Below, piece by piece: positions 41,098-50,162 of a DNA stretch of 64,000 nucleotides (position 1 is the first letter of the stretch; each line of letters starts with the position of its first letter). A program made the position numbers and the translations under genes. The notes beneath the pieces are model-generated. The model saw only the letters and a list, made by a program, of their open reading frames with translations. It had not been told where the DNA came from and searched no databases. This stretch comes from Xiamenia xianingshaonis (GTDB lineage: Bacteria > Actinomycetota > Coriobacteriia > Coriobacteriales > Eggerthellaceae): positions 1,364,001-1,428,000 of the forward strand of contig NZ_CP072829.1 in the NCBI RefSeq assembly GCF_017945865.1. Reading direction: 5' to 3'.

Positions 41098-41926
41098 CGC
41101 AAACCTCCTTGTACGCGCACGTAAGCTCTTCGAGGGCCTGGGCCGCCTGTTCGGCGTTCGGGGCCTTCCCATGCCAGCCGGCGGCGTCTTCCATGAACGA
41201 CACGCCCTTGCCTTTGACGGTCTTCGCCACGATGGCGACCGGCTTGCCGTTCTTCATCGCCTTCGCCTGAGCGAGCGTCTGCACGAGCGCGTCCAGGTCG
41301 TGGCCGTCGACCTCGAGCACGTTCCAGTTGAACGCCGCCAGCTTGGCGGACAGGTCGGAGATGTCGCACACGTCGCACACGTGCCCGTCGATCTGCAGAT
41401 CGTTGCGGTCGACGATGGCGACCAGGTTGTCAAGCCCTTGGTGCGCAGCGAACATGAGCGCCTCCCACACCTGGCCTTCCTGGCATTCGCCGTCGCCGAG
41501 CAGCGCAAACACCGCAGACGGGCGCTTTTGCAGGCGCAGGCCTGCCGCCAGGCCGCACGCGACGGAAAGCCCCTGGCCAAGCGAGCCGGTGGACACCTCC
41601 ACGCCGGGCAGCAGGCTGGAATCGGGATGGCCCTGCAGGCGCGTTCCCAGCTTGCGCAGGGTCTTCAGCTCGTCACGGTCGAGGTAGCCCGCCTGGGCGA
41701 GCACCGCATACAGCGCCGGCGCCGCATGGCCCTTGCAGAGAATGAAGCGGTCGCGGTCGGGATCGTCGGGATTGCCCGGATCGTAGGACATCGACCCGCC
41801 GAAGTACAAAGCGGCGAGGATGTCCGCGCACGACAGCGAGCCGCCGGGGTGTCCGCTGCCTGCCTCGGCGATCATGGAAACGATGTCCATGCGCATCTCG
41901 GCTGCGCGGCGCGCAATATCGGTCAT
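41090..41926 (-). CDS. Transketolase N-terminal subunit
   Basis: 278 residues from ATG 41926 (GGAAGGAAGC upstream). It holds the diphosphate-binding domain: MIAEAGSGHPGGSLSCADIL, STGSLGQGLSVACGLA and LLGDGECQEGQVWEAL followed 27 residues later by the NDLQIDG part of the GDGx(25-30)N thiamine diphosphate motif. Split transketolases are known in archaea and several Gram-positive and actinobacterial lineages. It lies 31 nt after prfB. Confidence 0.94.
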   Translation of the reverse strand: MTDIARRAAEMRMDIVSMIAEAGSGHPGGSLSCADILAALYFGGSMSYDPGNPDDPDRDRFILCKGHAAPALYAVLAQAGYLDRDELKTLRKLGTRLQGHPDSSLLPGVEVSTGSLGQGLSVACGLAAGLRLQKRPSAVFALLGDGECQEGQVWEALMFAAHQGLDNLVAIVDRNDLQIDGHVCDVCDISDLSAKLAAFNWNVLEVDGHDLDALVQTLAQAKAMKNGKPVAIVAKTVKGKGVSFMEDAAGWHGKAPNAEQAAQALEELTCAYKEVCGD

Positions 41927-41957
41927 GCCAGCTTCCTTCCTTGTTCGTGTCGTTTCT

Positions 41958-43046
41958 CTATGAAGAAACCCGCCATCGGTGGTATCCGATGACGAACTCG
42001 TCAAGATCCCCGTCGAGCACGGCGTCGACGTTGCCCGTCTCCACCCCGCTGCGGAGGTCTTTGACCATTTGGTAAGGATACAGCACGTAGTTGCGAATCT
42101 GGCTGCCAAACGAATTGTCCATCCGCTCGCCACGCAACTCCGCCAGCTCTTCGGCGCGTTTCTGCTCTTCCAGCTCATAGAGCTTCGACTTCAGCACGCG
42201 CATGGCGGCTTCTTTGTTCTGCAGCTGCGACTTCTCGTTTTGGCACGTTACCACGATGCCGGTGGGCAGATGGGTGATGCGCACGGCAGAGTCGGTCGTG
42301 TTGACGCACTGCCCGCCCGGGCCGCTGGACCGGTACACGTCGATCCGCAGGTCGGCCGGGTTCACGTCGATCTCGATGTCGTCGGGCAGAACCGGCAGCA
42401 CCTCCACGCCGGCGAAGGTGGTGTGGCGGCGCTTCTTGTCGTCGGTGGGCGATATGCGCACAAGCCGGTGCACGCCGCTCTCGCTTTTCAGCATGCCGAA
42501 GGCGTTGCGGCCTTCCACCTGCAAAACGGCCTTGTCAAGCCCGATGCCTTCGCCGGGCACCACGTCGAGCACCTTGAGCTTCCAGCCCTTCGACTCCACG
42601 TAGCGCGTGTACATGCGGTAGAGCATTTCGGTCCAGTCCTGGGCTTCCAGGCCGCCGGATCCGGGGTTGATGGTCATGATGGCGTCGCCCGCATCGAAGC
42701 GGTCGGAAAACCACGACGACACTTCCAGCTTGTCGAGGAAGACGACCAGGGCCGAGAAGGCGTCGTCGGCCTCGGCCGCGAAGTCCTCGTCTTCGGCGGC
42801 GAGCTCCATCGCAGCCGCGAAGTCGTCGAGCATGGCGCAGGCCTGGTCGTATTCGGCGATGGTGTCGCGCAGGACGCTCGCACGCTTCGAAACCGCCTGG
42901 GCGTGCGCCGGGTCGTCCCAAAAGTCCGGGCGGGCCACTTCCTCGTCGAGTGCGGCCAGCTCTTCGGCCACGTCGTCGATATGGAGAAAGTCATGCGCCG
43001 CACGAACGCGATCCGCTACCGCTTCGATGTCTTTGTGCTCTGCCAT
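41958..43046 (-). CDS. prfB: Peptide chain release factor 2, with SPT in place of SPF
   Basis: 362 residues, ATG 43046. Recognises UGA/UAA and releases the peptide. The GGQ catalytic loop is present ([18 protein letters not shown]). RF2 rather than RF1 is indicated by GVHRLVRISPTDDKKRRHTT, which aligns with RF2's HRLVRxSPF and not RF1's PxTE, and by the C-terminus. The codon-reading tripeptide is SPT, not SPF. The reading frame is continuous from the start codon, so the common UGA-dependent programmed frameshift near codon 25 is absent. It follows secA by 31 nt. Confidence 0.94.
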   Translation of the reverse strand: MAEHKDIEAVADRVRAAHDFLHIDDVAEELAALDEEVARPDFWDDPAHAQAVSKRASVLRDTIAEYDQACAMLDDFAAAMELAAEDEDFAAEADDAFSALVVFLDKLEVSSWFSDRFDAGDAIMTINPGSGGLEAQDWTEMLYRMYTRYVESKGWKLKVLDVVPGEGIGLDKAVLQVEGRNAFGMLKSESGVHRLVRISPTDDKKRRHTTFAGVEVLPVLPDDIEIDVNPADLRIDVYRSSGPGGQCVNTTDSAVRITHLPTGIVVTCQNEKSQLQNKEAAMRVLKSKLYELEEQKRAEELAELRGERMDNSFGSQIRNYVLYPYQMVKDLRSGVETGNVDAVLDGDLDEFVIGYHRWRVSS

Positions 43047-43077
43047 GCCTCACCCGCCTTGCTGCGATGCGCGTTTT

Positions 43078-45867
43078 TTACGCTCCGTGACACTTCTTGA
43101 ACTTCTTGCCCGAGCCGCAGGGGCACGGGTCGTTGCGGCCCACGTTGGCGAACGGGTCGTCGGCGTCCTTCACGTAGGTCTGCGGCTTGACGGGCGCCTG
43201 CTTGAGCGGCGGCGTCGCCACGCTTTGCGGCGCTCTGCCCGTGACGGGCGCCACGCCGGTGGACTGCAGGTTCTGTTCTGGGTTGGAGTATTTCAGCTTG
43301 CCTTGCAGCGGGCTTTTCTCCTCGCCCAGATCCGGCTTGTTGGCAGACACGGCCACCTGCAGGCGCAAAAGCGTGCGCAGGTAGTCTTCGTACATGGACG
43401 CCGTCAGGTTGCTGAACGCGTTGTAGGCCTCGTTCTTGTATTCCACCAGCGGGTCGCGTTGCCCGAAGGCGCGCAGGCCGATGCCGGCCTTCAAATAGTC
43501 CATCTCCTGCAGGTGCGCCATCCAACGCGTGTCGATGATGCGCAGCATGACCTGGCTTTCCAGCGTTTTGAGAACCGGCTCGCCCAGCGAGTCGACCTTT
43601 TCCTGCAGCAGGCCTTCCAAGTATTCGACGATGCCGTCGGCCAGCTCGTTCGGGTCGTCGTTTTCCACCGCGGCATCGAAGTCGAAGTCTTCGCGGCCCG
43701 TCATGGACATGAGCCACATCGCCACCGCCTTCACGTCCCAGTCGTCGCTGGGCAGCTTGGCTGGGCAGTTCTCGGCCACGACGGCCTCCACGGCGTCGGC
43801 CATGATGCCGGGAATGCGCTCTTCCATGTCCTTGCCGTCCAGAATGGCGTTGCGTTCGCCGTAGATGGCGCCGCGCTGCAAGTTCATGACGTCGTCGTAT
43901 TCCAGCACGTTCTTTCGAGCGGCGAAGTGCATCGTTTCCACCTGGCGCTGGGCGCCTTCGATGGCTTTGGACACCATGCCGGCCTGGATGGGCATGTCGT
44001 CGGGCATGTCGGTCTTTTCCATCATGCGCGAGATGGAGTCCATCTTGTCGCCGCCGAACAGGCGCATGAGGTCGTCTTCCAGCGACAGGTAGAACTGGGT
44101 GACGCCCGGGTCGCCCTGACGGCCGGAACGACCGCGCAGCTGATTGTCGATGCGGCGCGATTCGTGGCGCTCGGTGCCGATGACGCAAAGTCCGCCCAGG
44201 TCAAGCACTTGTTGGTGCTCTTCGGCGCACGTGGCCTTCGCCTCTTCGAGCGCGCGTGCCCGGTCTTCGGCAGAAGGCGGCACCGGCTGCCCTTCCTCCA
44301 CCTCGTCGCCGGGGACCAGGTCGGGGTCGAAGCCCCGCTGGCGCAGCACGTCGTCGGCCATGACCTCGGGGTTGCCCCCGAGCAAGATGTCGGTACCACG
44401 ACCGGCCATGTTCGTGGCGATGGTCACGGCGCCCACGCGGCCGGCCTGCGCGACGATGTGGGCCTCGCGCTCGTGGTTCTTCGCGTTCAGCGTTTCATGC
44501 CTGATGCCGCGCTTGTCAAGCAGGCGGCTCAACCGCTCGGAACTTTCGATGGACACCGTGCCGATGAGGCAGGGCTGGCCGGCCTCGTGGCGCGCGGCCA
44601 CGTCGTCGGCCACCGCGTTGAACTTCGCGTCCACCGTGCGGTAGACCAGGTCGTTCTCGTCCTTGCGGATGACCGGCTTGTTCGGCGGCACGGCCACGAC
44701 CGGCAGCTTGTAGATCTGGCGGAATTCGGCGTCTTCGGTCATGGCGGTACCGGTCATGCCCGAAAGCTTGTCGTACAGGCGGAAGTAGTTTTGCAGCGTG
44801 ATGGTGGCCAGCGTCTGGTTTTCCTCGCGAATGAGCACGTGCTCCTTCGCTTCCACGGCCTGGTGCAAACCTTCCGACCAGCGACGGCCTTCCATGATGC
44901 GGCCCGTGAACTCGTCGACGATCTTCACTTCGCCGTCGGTCACGATGTAGTCGACGTTGCGGTGGAAGAGGAACTGCGCCTTGAGCGCCTGCTGCAGGTG
45001 GTTTGCCAGCTGGCCGGACGGGTCGGCGTAGATGTCGTCGATGCCGAGCATCGCCTCGATCTTCTCCAAGCCGCTTTCAGTGGCGGTGATGGTCTTTTTC
45101 GCCTCGTCCATGTCGTAGTCTTCGTCGCGCTTGAGCCCCGGCATGACGCGCGCGAACTTGTTGTACATGTCGGCGGCCTGGGTGCCGGCGCCGGAAATGA
45201 TAAGCGGGGTTCGCGCTTCGTCGATGAGGATGGAGTCGACCTCGTCGACGATGGCGAAGCTGTGGCCGCGCTGCACGCGGGCCTCGGCGCGGGTCACCAT
45301 GTTGTCGCGCAGGTAGTCGAAGCCGAATTCGGAATTGGTGCCGTAGGTGACGTCGGCTTCGTAAGCGGGCTTTTTCGCGGCGTTGGACTGGCCGTTTTGG
45401 ATGAGGCCCACCTTCATGCCCAGCGCCCGATAGACGCGCCCCATCTGCTCGGAGTCGCGTTTTGCCAGGTAGTCGTTGACGGTGACAACGTGCACGTTGC
45501 CGCCGGTGAGCGCGTTCAGGTAGCCGGCGAGCGTGGACACGAGCGTCTTGCCTTCGCCGGTCTTCATCTCGGCGATCTGGCCTTCGTTCAACGCCATGCC
45601 GCCGATGAGCTGCACGTCGAAGTGGCGCAGCCCCAGCGTTCGCTTCGAGGCTTCGCGCGTGGTGGCGAACGCCTCGGGCAACAGCTTGTCGAGCGATTCG
45701 CCGTTTTCCAGACGCTGCTTGTATGCGGCCGTTTGGGCCAAAAGCTCGGCGTCGGTCATGGCTTCGAAGGTGGGTTCGAGGGAGTTGATCTTTTCGACGG
45801 CGCTGCGATAGCCCTTCATCTGCTTGCCTTCGCCGAACGTCAAAATCTTGGAAAGAAAACCTGCCAT
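43078..45867 (-). CDS. secA: Preprotein translocase ATPase SecA
   Basis: 929 residues from ATG 45867; the frame is open further upstream but MAGFLSKILTFGEGKQMK is the normal start. ATPase motor that pushes preproteins through SecYEG. It has AEMKTGEGKTLVSTL (Walker A), VDEVDSILIDEARTPLIISG (DEAD-like Walker B), FDYLRDNM, ATNMAGRGTDILLGGNPE, RGRSGRQGDPG and the C-terminal zinc-binding tail NDPCPCGSGKKFKKCHG. It must export the giant and phase-variable surface proteins of this window if they use the general pathway. First gene of the long minus-strand block. Confidence 0.97.
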   Translation of the reverse strand: MAGFLSKILTFGEGKQMKGYRSAVEKINSLEPTFEAMTDAELLAQTAAYKQRLENGESLDKLLPEAFATTREASKRTLGLRHFDVQLIGGMALNEGQIAEMKTGEGKTLVSTLAGYLNALTGGNVHVVTVNDYLAKRDSEQMGRVYRALGMKVGLIQNGQSNAAKKPAYEADVTYGTNSEFGFDYLRDNMVTRAEARVQRGHSFAIVDEVDSILIDEARTPLIISGAGTQAADMYNKFARVMPGLKRDEDYDMDEAKKTITATESGLEKIEAMLGIDDIYADPSGQLANHLQQALKAQFLFHRNVDYIVTDGEVKIVDEFTGRIMEGRRWSEGLHQAVEAKEHVLIREENQTLATITLQNYFRLYDKLSGMTGTAMTEDAEFRQIYKLPVVAVPPNKPVIRKDENDLVYRTVDAKFNAVADDVAARHEAGQPCLIGTVSIESSERLSRLLDKRGIRHETLNAKNHEREAHIVAQAGRVGAVTIATNMAGRGTDILLGGNPEVMADDVLRQRGFDPDLVPGDEVEEGQPVPPSAEDRARALEEAKATCAEEHQQVLDLGGLCVIGTERHESRRIDNQLRGRSGRQGDPGVTQFYLSLEDDLMRLFGGDKMDSISRMMEKTDMPDDMPIQAGMVSKAIEGAQRQVETMHFAARKNVLEYDDVMNLQRGAIYGERNAILDGKDMEERIPGIMADAVEAVVAENCPAKLPSDDWDVKAVAMWLMSMTGREDFDFDAAVENDDPNELADGIVEYLEGLLQEKVDSLGEPVLKTLESQVMLRIIDTRWMAHLQEMDYLKAGIGLRAFGQRDPLVEYKNEAYNAFSNLTASMYEDYLRTLLRLQVAVSANKPDLGEEKSPLQGKLKYSNPEQNLQSTGVAPVTGRAPQSVATPPLKQAPVKPQTYVKDADDPFANVGRNDPCPCGSGKKFKKCHGA

Positions 45868-46252
45868 AGAGACTACATCGTCCTTTCGCCCGCCGGGGGC
45901 GCGATCAGGGTACACAATATCGTAGCGTCCCACTCTAGCACAAACGTTTCTTGCAACGTCGGTTTCACCAGACCAATCCCGAATCTTAACAGCATCTTCG
46001 CACGCCGGAAGCGCTGCGGCCTGCGCCCGCGCGCCCGCCCGCTTTCCACGTCCGCGCGCCCTGGTGCGCCCAAGTGAAAACATGACCAGTTTAGATAGAA
46101 TTACGTCGCTTTCCGCGTCCGCGCGGCCTGCGCCCCTGCGCCTGCGCGCCCGCGGCGTGCAAGGGGCATCCTCTTCGATTCGCAAAACCGGCAATTTCGC
46201 AATATCTTTTTCATTTTGCAACCTTCCCGTTACAAAAGAAACGTCAGTACGA

Positions 46253-46281
46253 TTGTGCGCGTTTGCGGCCACGGCTAGACT
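46253..46281 (+). promoter_or_regulatory. Promoter of the STAND/SARP regulator, in the secA divergent region
   Basis: TTGTGC (46253-46258) and TAGACT (46276-46281) with 17-nt spacing, 45 nt before the ATG. The 458-bp divergent gap 45868-46325 contains no gene. The secA side has another TTGTGC hexamer followed 16-17 nt later by GATATT near 45925, a possible secA promoter. Confidence 0.45.
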
Positions 46282-46325
46282 CCTTTGTCGCACTATCCGA
46301 CGTTTGACCAGATGAGAGACTTGCT

Positions 46326-48917
46326 ATGCCTAATTTCCTCCTCAACGCGGCCTGCAACGGCTCGCGCCCTCGCCGCGTTCCCGTCCTCGAGCGTTTCGTC
46401 AGCAGGCCGGCGCTGATCGCCCGGCTCATGCGCGAGCGCCATGTCGCGCGATTCATCGTCGCCCCGCCGGGCTTTGGCAAAACCTCGGTGGCGCTCGAAT
46501 ACGCCGAGACCGTCTTCCGCTTCGAATCGGTGTTCTGGATCGACGGGAGCAGCCCGTGCTTTCTGCGCGACCTCGACAAGGGGATCCTTGCCGCAACGCT
46601 GCTTTCCCGCAGCCGCGGCGAGCTGCTCATGGTCATCGACGACGTGCCGCTTCTCGACCTCGAACGGTCAGAGGCGCTTTCCCGCGAAATAGACGCCGTG
46701 CTCGACAGCGGCGGAGAAGCGCTCCTGACCTGCGTCCCGGCCCACGACGGCTTCGAGCGCCACCGCGACCGCATCCTGCTGCATTCCCGCGACCTGCTGC
46801 TCACCGACGACGAATGCGACGAGATGCGCACGCCGCAAGACCGCAAGCGCCGCCCTGCCGGCGACATCGGCGAGACGAGGCGCGTCGCCGCCGTCGCCTG
46901 GCACTCCCCCGCCGAACCCGAGCCCGAGCCGCACATGCTGGCGGACGCGCTGCGCGAAGACATGCCCGCCTCGGTCAAAGCCTGCCTGTTCGCCCTGCTC
47001 GCGCTTGTGGAAGGCAGCTTGGCAGACGTGCGGGCGGCCGTCGGATGCACCGACGAGGACCTCGCCCATCTGGAGCTGTATTATTCTTATGCGGGGATAA
47101 ATAGCCGCCTCGACGCGTTCAAGGCGCTCGACGTGGAGCCGACGGCCCTCGCTGCGGCATTTTCCGCGCATCTGGCAAGCATCGCGCAGGCGACGCGCTT
47201 CGACGAAGGCGAGCTTTTGCGGCAGATCGCCGACCTGCTGCTGCAGCGCCGCAAGCCCGAACGCGCCTGCGGCCTGATGAGGACGCTGGCCCCGAAGCGC
47301 CTGCGGGCGTCGTGGCTCCACGAACGCGCCGCGGCCCTCATGGACGCCGGCTGCCTGCAGGCCCCCAACGAGCTGTACGAGTCGCTGGGCAAAGAGGCGC
47401 TGCGCATCGAGCCGGGCCTCGCCCTGCCCCAAGCGATCCGCCTGCTGTTGCTGGAAGACCCCGCAGAGGCCCTGCCTCTGGCGCGGCGGGCCATGGGGAT
47501 CGGCGGCGCCAGCGTCACGAGCAAGGTCGTCGCAACGCTGGTGGCGGCGCGCTGTTTGACGGGCAGCGATCGAGATCAAGCGCTTGACCAGGCCCGATCC
47601 CTCGTTCCCAGCCAGATGGAAGCACCCGGGCGACGCGGGTGGCCCGAAAGCGAGCCGCTCAGCCAAGAATCGCTGCACGCCTTGGTGGCGCTCGTCGCAT
47701 CGCCCGAGGCTTCCCCGGCCGCAAAGATCCGGCTGTTGTCCCAGCTGGCTGACGGGCAAGCGCCTCGCAGCGTGGTCATGGCGGCGACGGCCGCCGTGCT
47801 GGGCGGCATGGACCCGGCGTCAAGGCTCGACGACAAGCAGGCGCTGCGCCGCATCGGGGCGGCCATCGGGGCGGGCGCGCACGTGCCGATCGAGCGCGAC
47901 CCCACCCTGTTCGAAGGGCTGGCCGCCGGAGCCTTCGACCGCATGAGCGCCGCCTGGGGCCTGGCCGAAACGGTCTGGGACGAAGCATGGATCGACCAGG
48001 CGCATCGAATGGAAGACTCCCTGTACGCCCAACGCGCCTCGTGGAGCAGCGCGCGCCGCCGCTCGACCGGGCGCCGCAGCGGGAAGGCATCGAAGGCGGG
48101 CAGCTGGAACGCAGAGCGCCAAAGCAGCGCGACGGGAACGCCGGGGAACGTCGAAAAGCTGCGCGTCAAGCTGTTCGGCGGGCTTGAGGTGTACCGCGGC
48201 AGAAACCGCATCGACCCGATGCTGTTTCGCCGCCGCAACGTGCGCGTGCTTTTGGCCCTGCTCGTGCTGAACCACGGCCGCGAGATTTCGCGCGACCGCC
48301 TGATACGCCAGATGTGGCCGAACTCCAGCCCCGACTGCGGGCGGCGCAACTTCTATTCGGTGTGGTCGCTGCTCAAGCAGGCGCTATCGACCGAGCCGCA
48401 CCGCTGCCCCTACCTCATACGCCAGCAGCTGGGCGTGCGCCTGGATGCGACGCTGCTCGAAAGCGACGCCATGGAACACGAGCAGCTTTGCCAGCGGCTT
48501 CTGTTCGAAAGCCCCGACGCCACCTGCTGGGCAGACCTGTACCAGCGCGTCGCCTCGTCGTTTTCGGAAGACCTGCTGCCCGGCGAAGGCCACAGCCCCG
48601 CGCTCAACGCGCTGCGCCGCGAATACCGCACGAAGCTGGCAGACGCGATGGCCTCGGCGTCGATGCGGCTGCTCGAGGCAGGCCGCTGCCAAGAAGCGCT
48701 CTGGTTCGCCCGCGACGCGCACCAGTGGGACGCGGCCCGCGAAGACCTCTGCGGGGCGCTCATGCGCTGCCAGATAGCGGCCGGCCAGCGCACGGCCGCC
48801 ATCGAAACCTACCACGACTGCCGGCGCCGCCTTGCCGACGAGCTGGGCATCGACCCTTCGATGGAGACGATGCAGCTGTACAACCAGGTCATCGAGGCAG
48901 AAGAGGCGTATCAGTAA
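46326..48917 (+). CDS. SARP/STAND-type transcriptional regulator (ATPase plus C-terminal winged helix and BTAD)
   Basis: 863 residues. N-terminal P-loop APPGFGKTSVALEYA (about 45-59) and Walker B ELLMVIDDVP resemble STAND ATPases such as MalT and AfsR. A long helical, Ala/Leu/Arg-rich middle (about 200-590) looks like a sensor or TPR-like region. From about residue 610 comes KLRVKLFGGLEVYRG and LFRRRNVRVLLALLVL, the OmpR-like winged helix of SARP regulators, then a BTAD domain ending in AAIETYHDCRRRLADELGID. Such proteins couple ligand-dependent assembly to transcription activation. No obvious target operon adjoins it; divergent secA is the nearest. Ligand and targets are unknown. Confidence 0.85.
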   Translation: MPNFLLNAACNGSRPRRVPVLERFVSRPALIARLMRERHVARFIVAPPGFGKTSVALEYAETVFRFESVFWIDGSSPCFLRDLDKGILAATLLSRSRGELLMVIDDVPLLDLERSEALSREIDAVLDSGGEALLTCVPAHDGFERHRDRILLHSRDLLLTDDECDEMRTPQDRKRRPAGDIGETRRVAAVAWHSPAEPEPEPHMLADALREDMPASVKACLFALLALVEGSLADVRAAVGCTDEDLAHLELYYSYAGINSRLDAFKALDVEPTALAAAFSAHLASIAQATRFDEGELLRQIADLLLQRRKPERACGLMRTLAPKRLRASWLHERAAALMDAGCLQAPNELYESLGKEALRIEPGLALPQAIRLLLLEDPAEALPLARRAMGIGGASVTSKVVATLVAARCLTGSDRDQALDQARSLVPSQMEAPGRRGWPESEPLSQESLHALVALVASPEASPAAKIRLLSQLADGQAPRSVVMAATAAVLGGMDPASRLDDKQALRRIGAAIGAGAHVPIERDPTLFEGLAAGAFDRMSAAWGLAETVWDEAWIDQAHRMEDSLYAQRASWSSARRRSTGRRSGKASKAGSWNAERQSSATGTPGNVEKLRVKLFGGLEVYRGRNRIDPMLFRRRNVRVLLALLVLNHGREISRDRLIRQMWPNSSPDCGRRNFYSVWSLLKQALSTEPHRCPYLIRQQLGVRLDATLLESDAMEHEQLCQRLLFESPDATCWADLYQRVASSFSEDLLPGEGHSPALNALRREYRTKLADAMASASMRLLEAGRCQEALWFARDAHQWDAAREDLCGALMRCQIAAGQRTAAIETYHDCRRRLADELGIDPSMETMQLYNQVIEAEEAYQ

Positions 48918-48947
48918 AACGGGCGGGGCGGGCAGCCTCCCAGCCCG

Positions 48948-50093
48948 TCAGCGCACGTCGGCGACGGCCGGGGCTCCGGGACGGCGGCCGGTGAGCACGC
49001 GGGGGCGCCCGGCAAGGTCGCACGTGATGCGGACGTCGGAAAAGCCCAGGTCGCGCGCGATGTTTGCAGCGGCATCGAGGCAGGTTTCATGCAGCTCGAG
49101 CGCAAAGCCCGCACCGGGGCGCAGCGCCCGGGCCGCCCACGGCAGGATGCGCCGGACGAAGTCGTTGCCGTCGGCGCCGCCGTCGAGCGCAAGCGCCGGC
49201 TCGAAGTCGCGCACCTCAGGCGCAAGGCCCGCCACCACGGCGGTCGGCACATAGGGCGGGTTGGACACCACCAAATCGAACGTGCCCATAAGCCGGTCGG
49301 GGATCTTCTCGCCCAAATCGCAGCAGAGCACGCCTACGCGCCCTTCCAGCCCCAGCGCCGCCACGTTTTCCTGGGCAAGCGCCACCGCCGCCGGCGAAAG
49401 GTCGGTTGCCACGACGCTCGCCTTGGGGTGCTCGAACGCGAGCGAGCAGGCGATGCAGCCCGACCCCGTGCACAAGTCGGCCACGCGAAGCGCCTCATCG
49501 GACGGGACGGCAGCGTCGGCGGCGTCAGCGGCAGTAGCGGCGGCGTCAGCAGCGTCGGCTGTAGCATCAGCGGCAGTAGCGGCGTCGGCTGCGGCGGTGG
49601 GCGCCCCTGCGTCCGAGGCGGCCGGCGCTTCGTCTGCGCGGGCAGGCGCGTCGTCGCCCAGATCGCGCGAGGGCAGCGCCTCTTCGGCTGGCCTTGCCTC
49701 TTCGGGCGCCTCTTGCGGCTCTGGATCGACCCAGCGCGGACGCTCGGGGGCGGGCAGAAGCGCCAACGCCTCGCTCACGAGCACTTCGGTTTCCGGCCGC
49801 GGAATGAGCACGCCGGGGCGCACCTTCACCGTGATGTGCCGAAAGCCCACTTCGCCGGTGATGTATTGCAACGGCTCGCCCGCGCCGCGGCGCTGCACGA
49901 AGTCGCGCAGCCGGTCACGCTCGTCGCCGGTCAGCGGACGGTCGAAGCTCACGTACAGCTGAATGCGCGACAGCTCGCACGCTTCCGAGAGCAGCCATTC
50001 CGCCGACAGGCGCGGGTTTTCGTCGCCTTTGCGCCCAAGGTAGCCGACCGTCCAGTCAAGCGCCGCCTTGACGGTCCACACGTCCGCGCTCAC
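48948..50093 (-). CDS. prmC: Release factor glutamine methyltransferase PrmC with low-complexity insertion
   Basis: 381 residues from GTG 50093 (AGGAAAAC upstream), about 100 longer than usual. Methylates the Gln of the GGQ motif in RF1 and RF2, using S-adenosylmethionine. N-terminal helical domain with LIPRPETEVLVSEAL, SAM motif VADLCTGSGCIACSLA, and catalytic VSNPPYVP. Between them, residues about 115-205 are a Pro/Glu then Ala/Asp/Thr-rich insertion coded by imperfect GCN-GAC repeats (49495-49700). It lies 69 nt after prfA, its substrate; prfB is also in the window. Confidence 0.94.
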   Translation of the reverse strand: MSADVWTVKAALDWTVGYLGRKGDENPRLSAEWLLSEACELSRIQLYVSFDRPLTGDERDRLRDFVQRRGAGEPLQYITGEVGFRHITVKVRPGVLIPRPETEVLVSEALALLPAPERPRWVDPEPQEAPEEARPAEEALPSRDLGDDAPARADEAPAASDAGAPTAAADAATAADATADAADAAATAADAADAAVPSDEALRVADLCTGSGCIACSLAFEHPKASVVATDLSPAAVALAQENVAALGLEGRVGVLCCDLGEKIPDRLMGTFDLVVSNPPYVPTAVVAGLAPEVRDFEPALALDGGADGNDFVRRILPWAARALRPGAGFALELHETCLDAAANIARDLGFSDVRITCDLAGRPRVLTGRRPGAPAVADVR

Positions 50094-50162
50094 AAGCGGT
50101 TTTCCTCTTCAAAGTCAACGGGACAAAGGCCCATTTTCGGCGCTAGCTTGTCAGGCGACACG

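Noticed and set aside
43046-43046. Programmed frameshift in prfB
   Set aside because: The frame is continuous from the start codon; no in-frame UGA or slippery CTT-TGA near codon 25.
42667-46077. Plus-strand open frame of over 1100 codons opposite secA and prfB
   Set aside because: Shadow of secA; no recognisable domain.
49490-49705. CRISPR-like repeat array
   Set aside because: The repeats are imperfect short codon repeats within prmC, without spacers of constant length.
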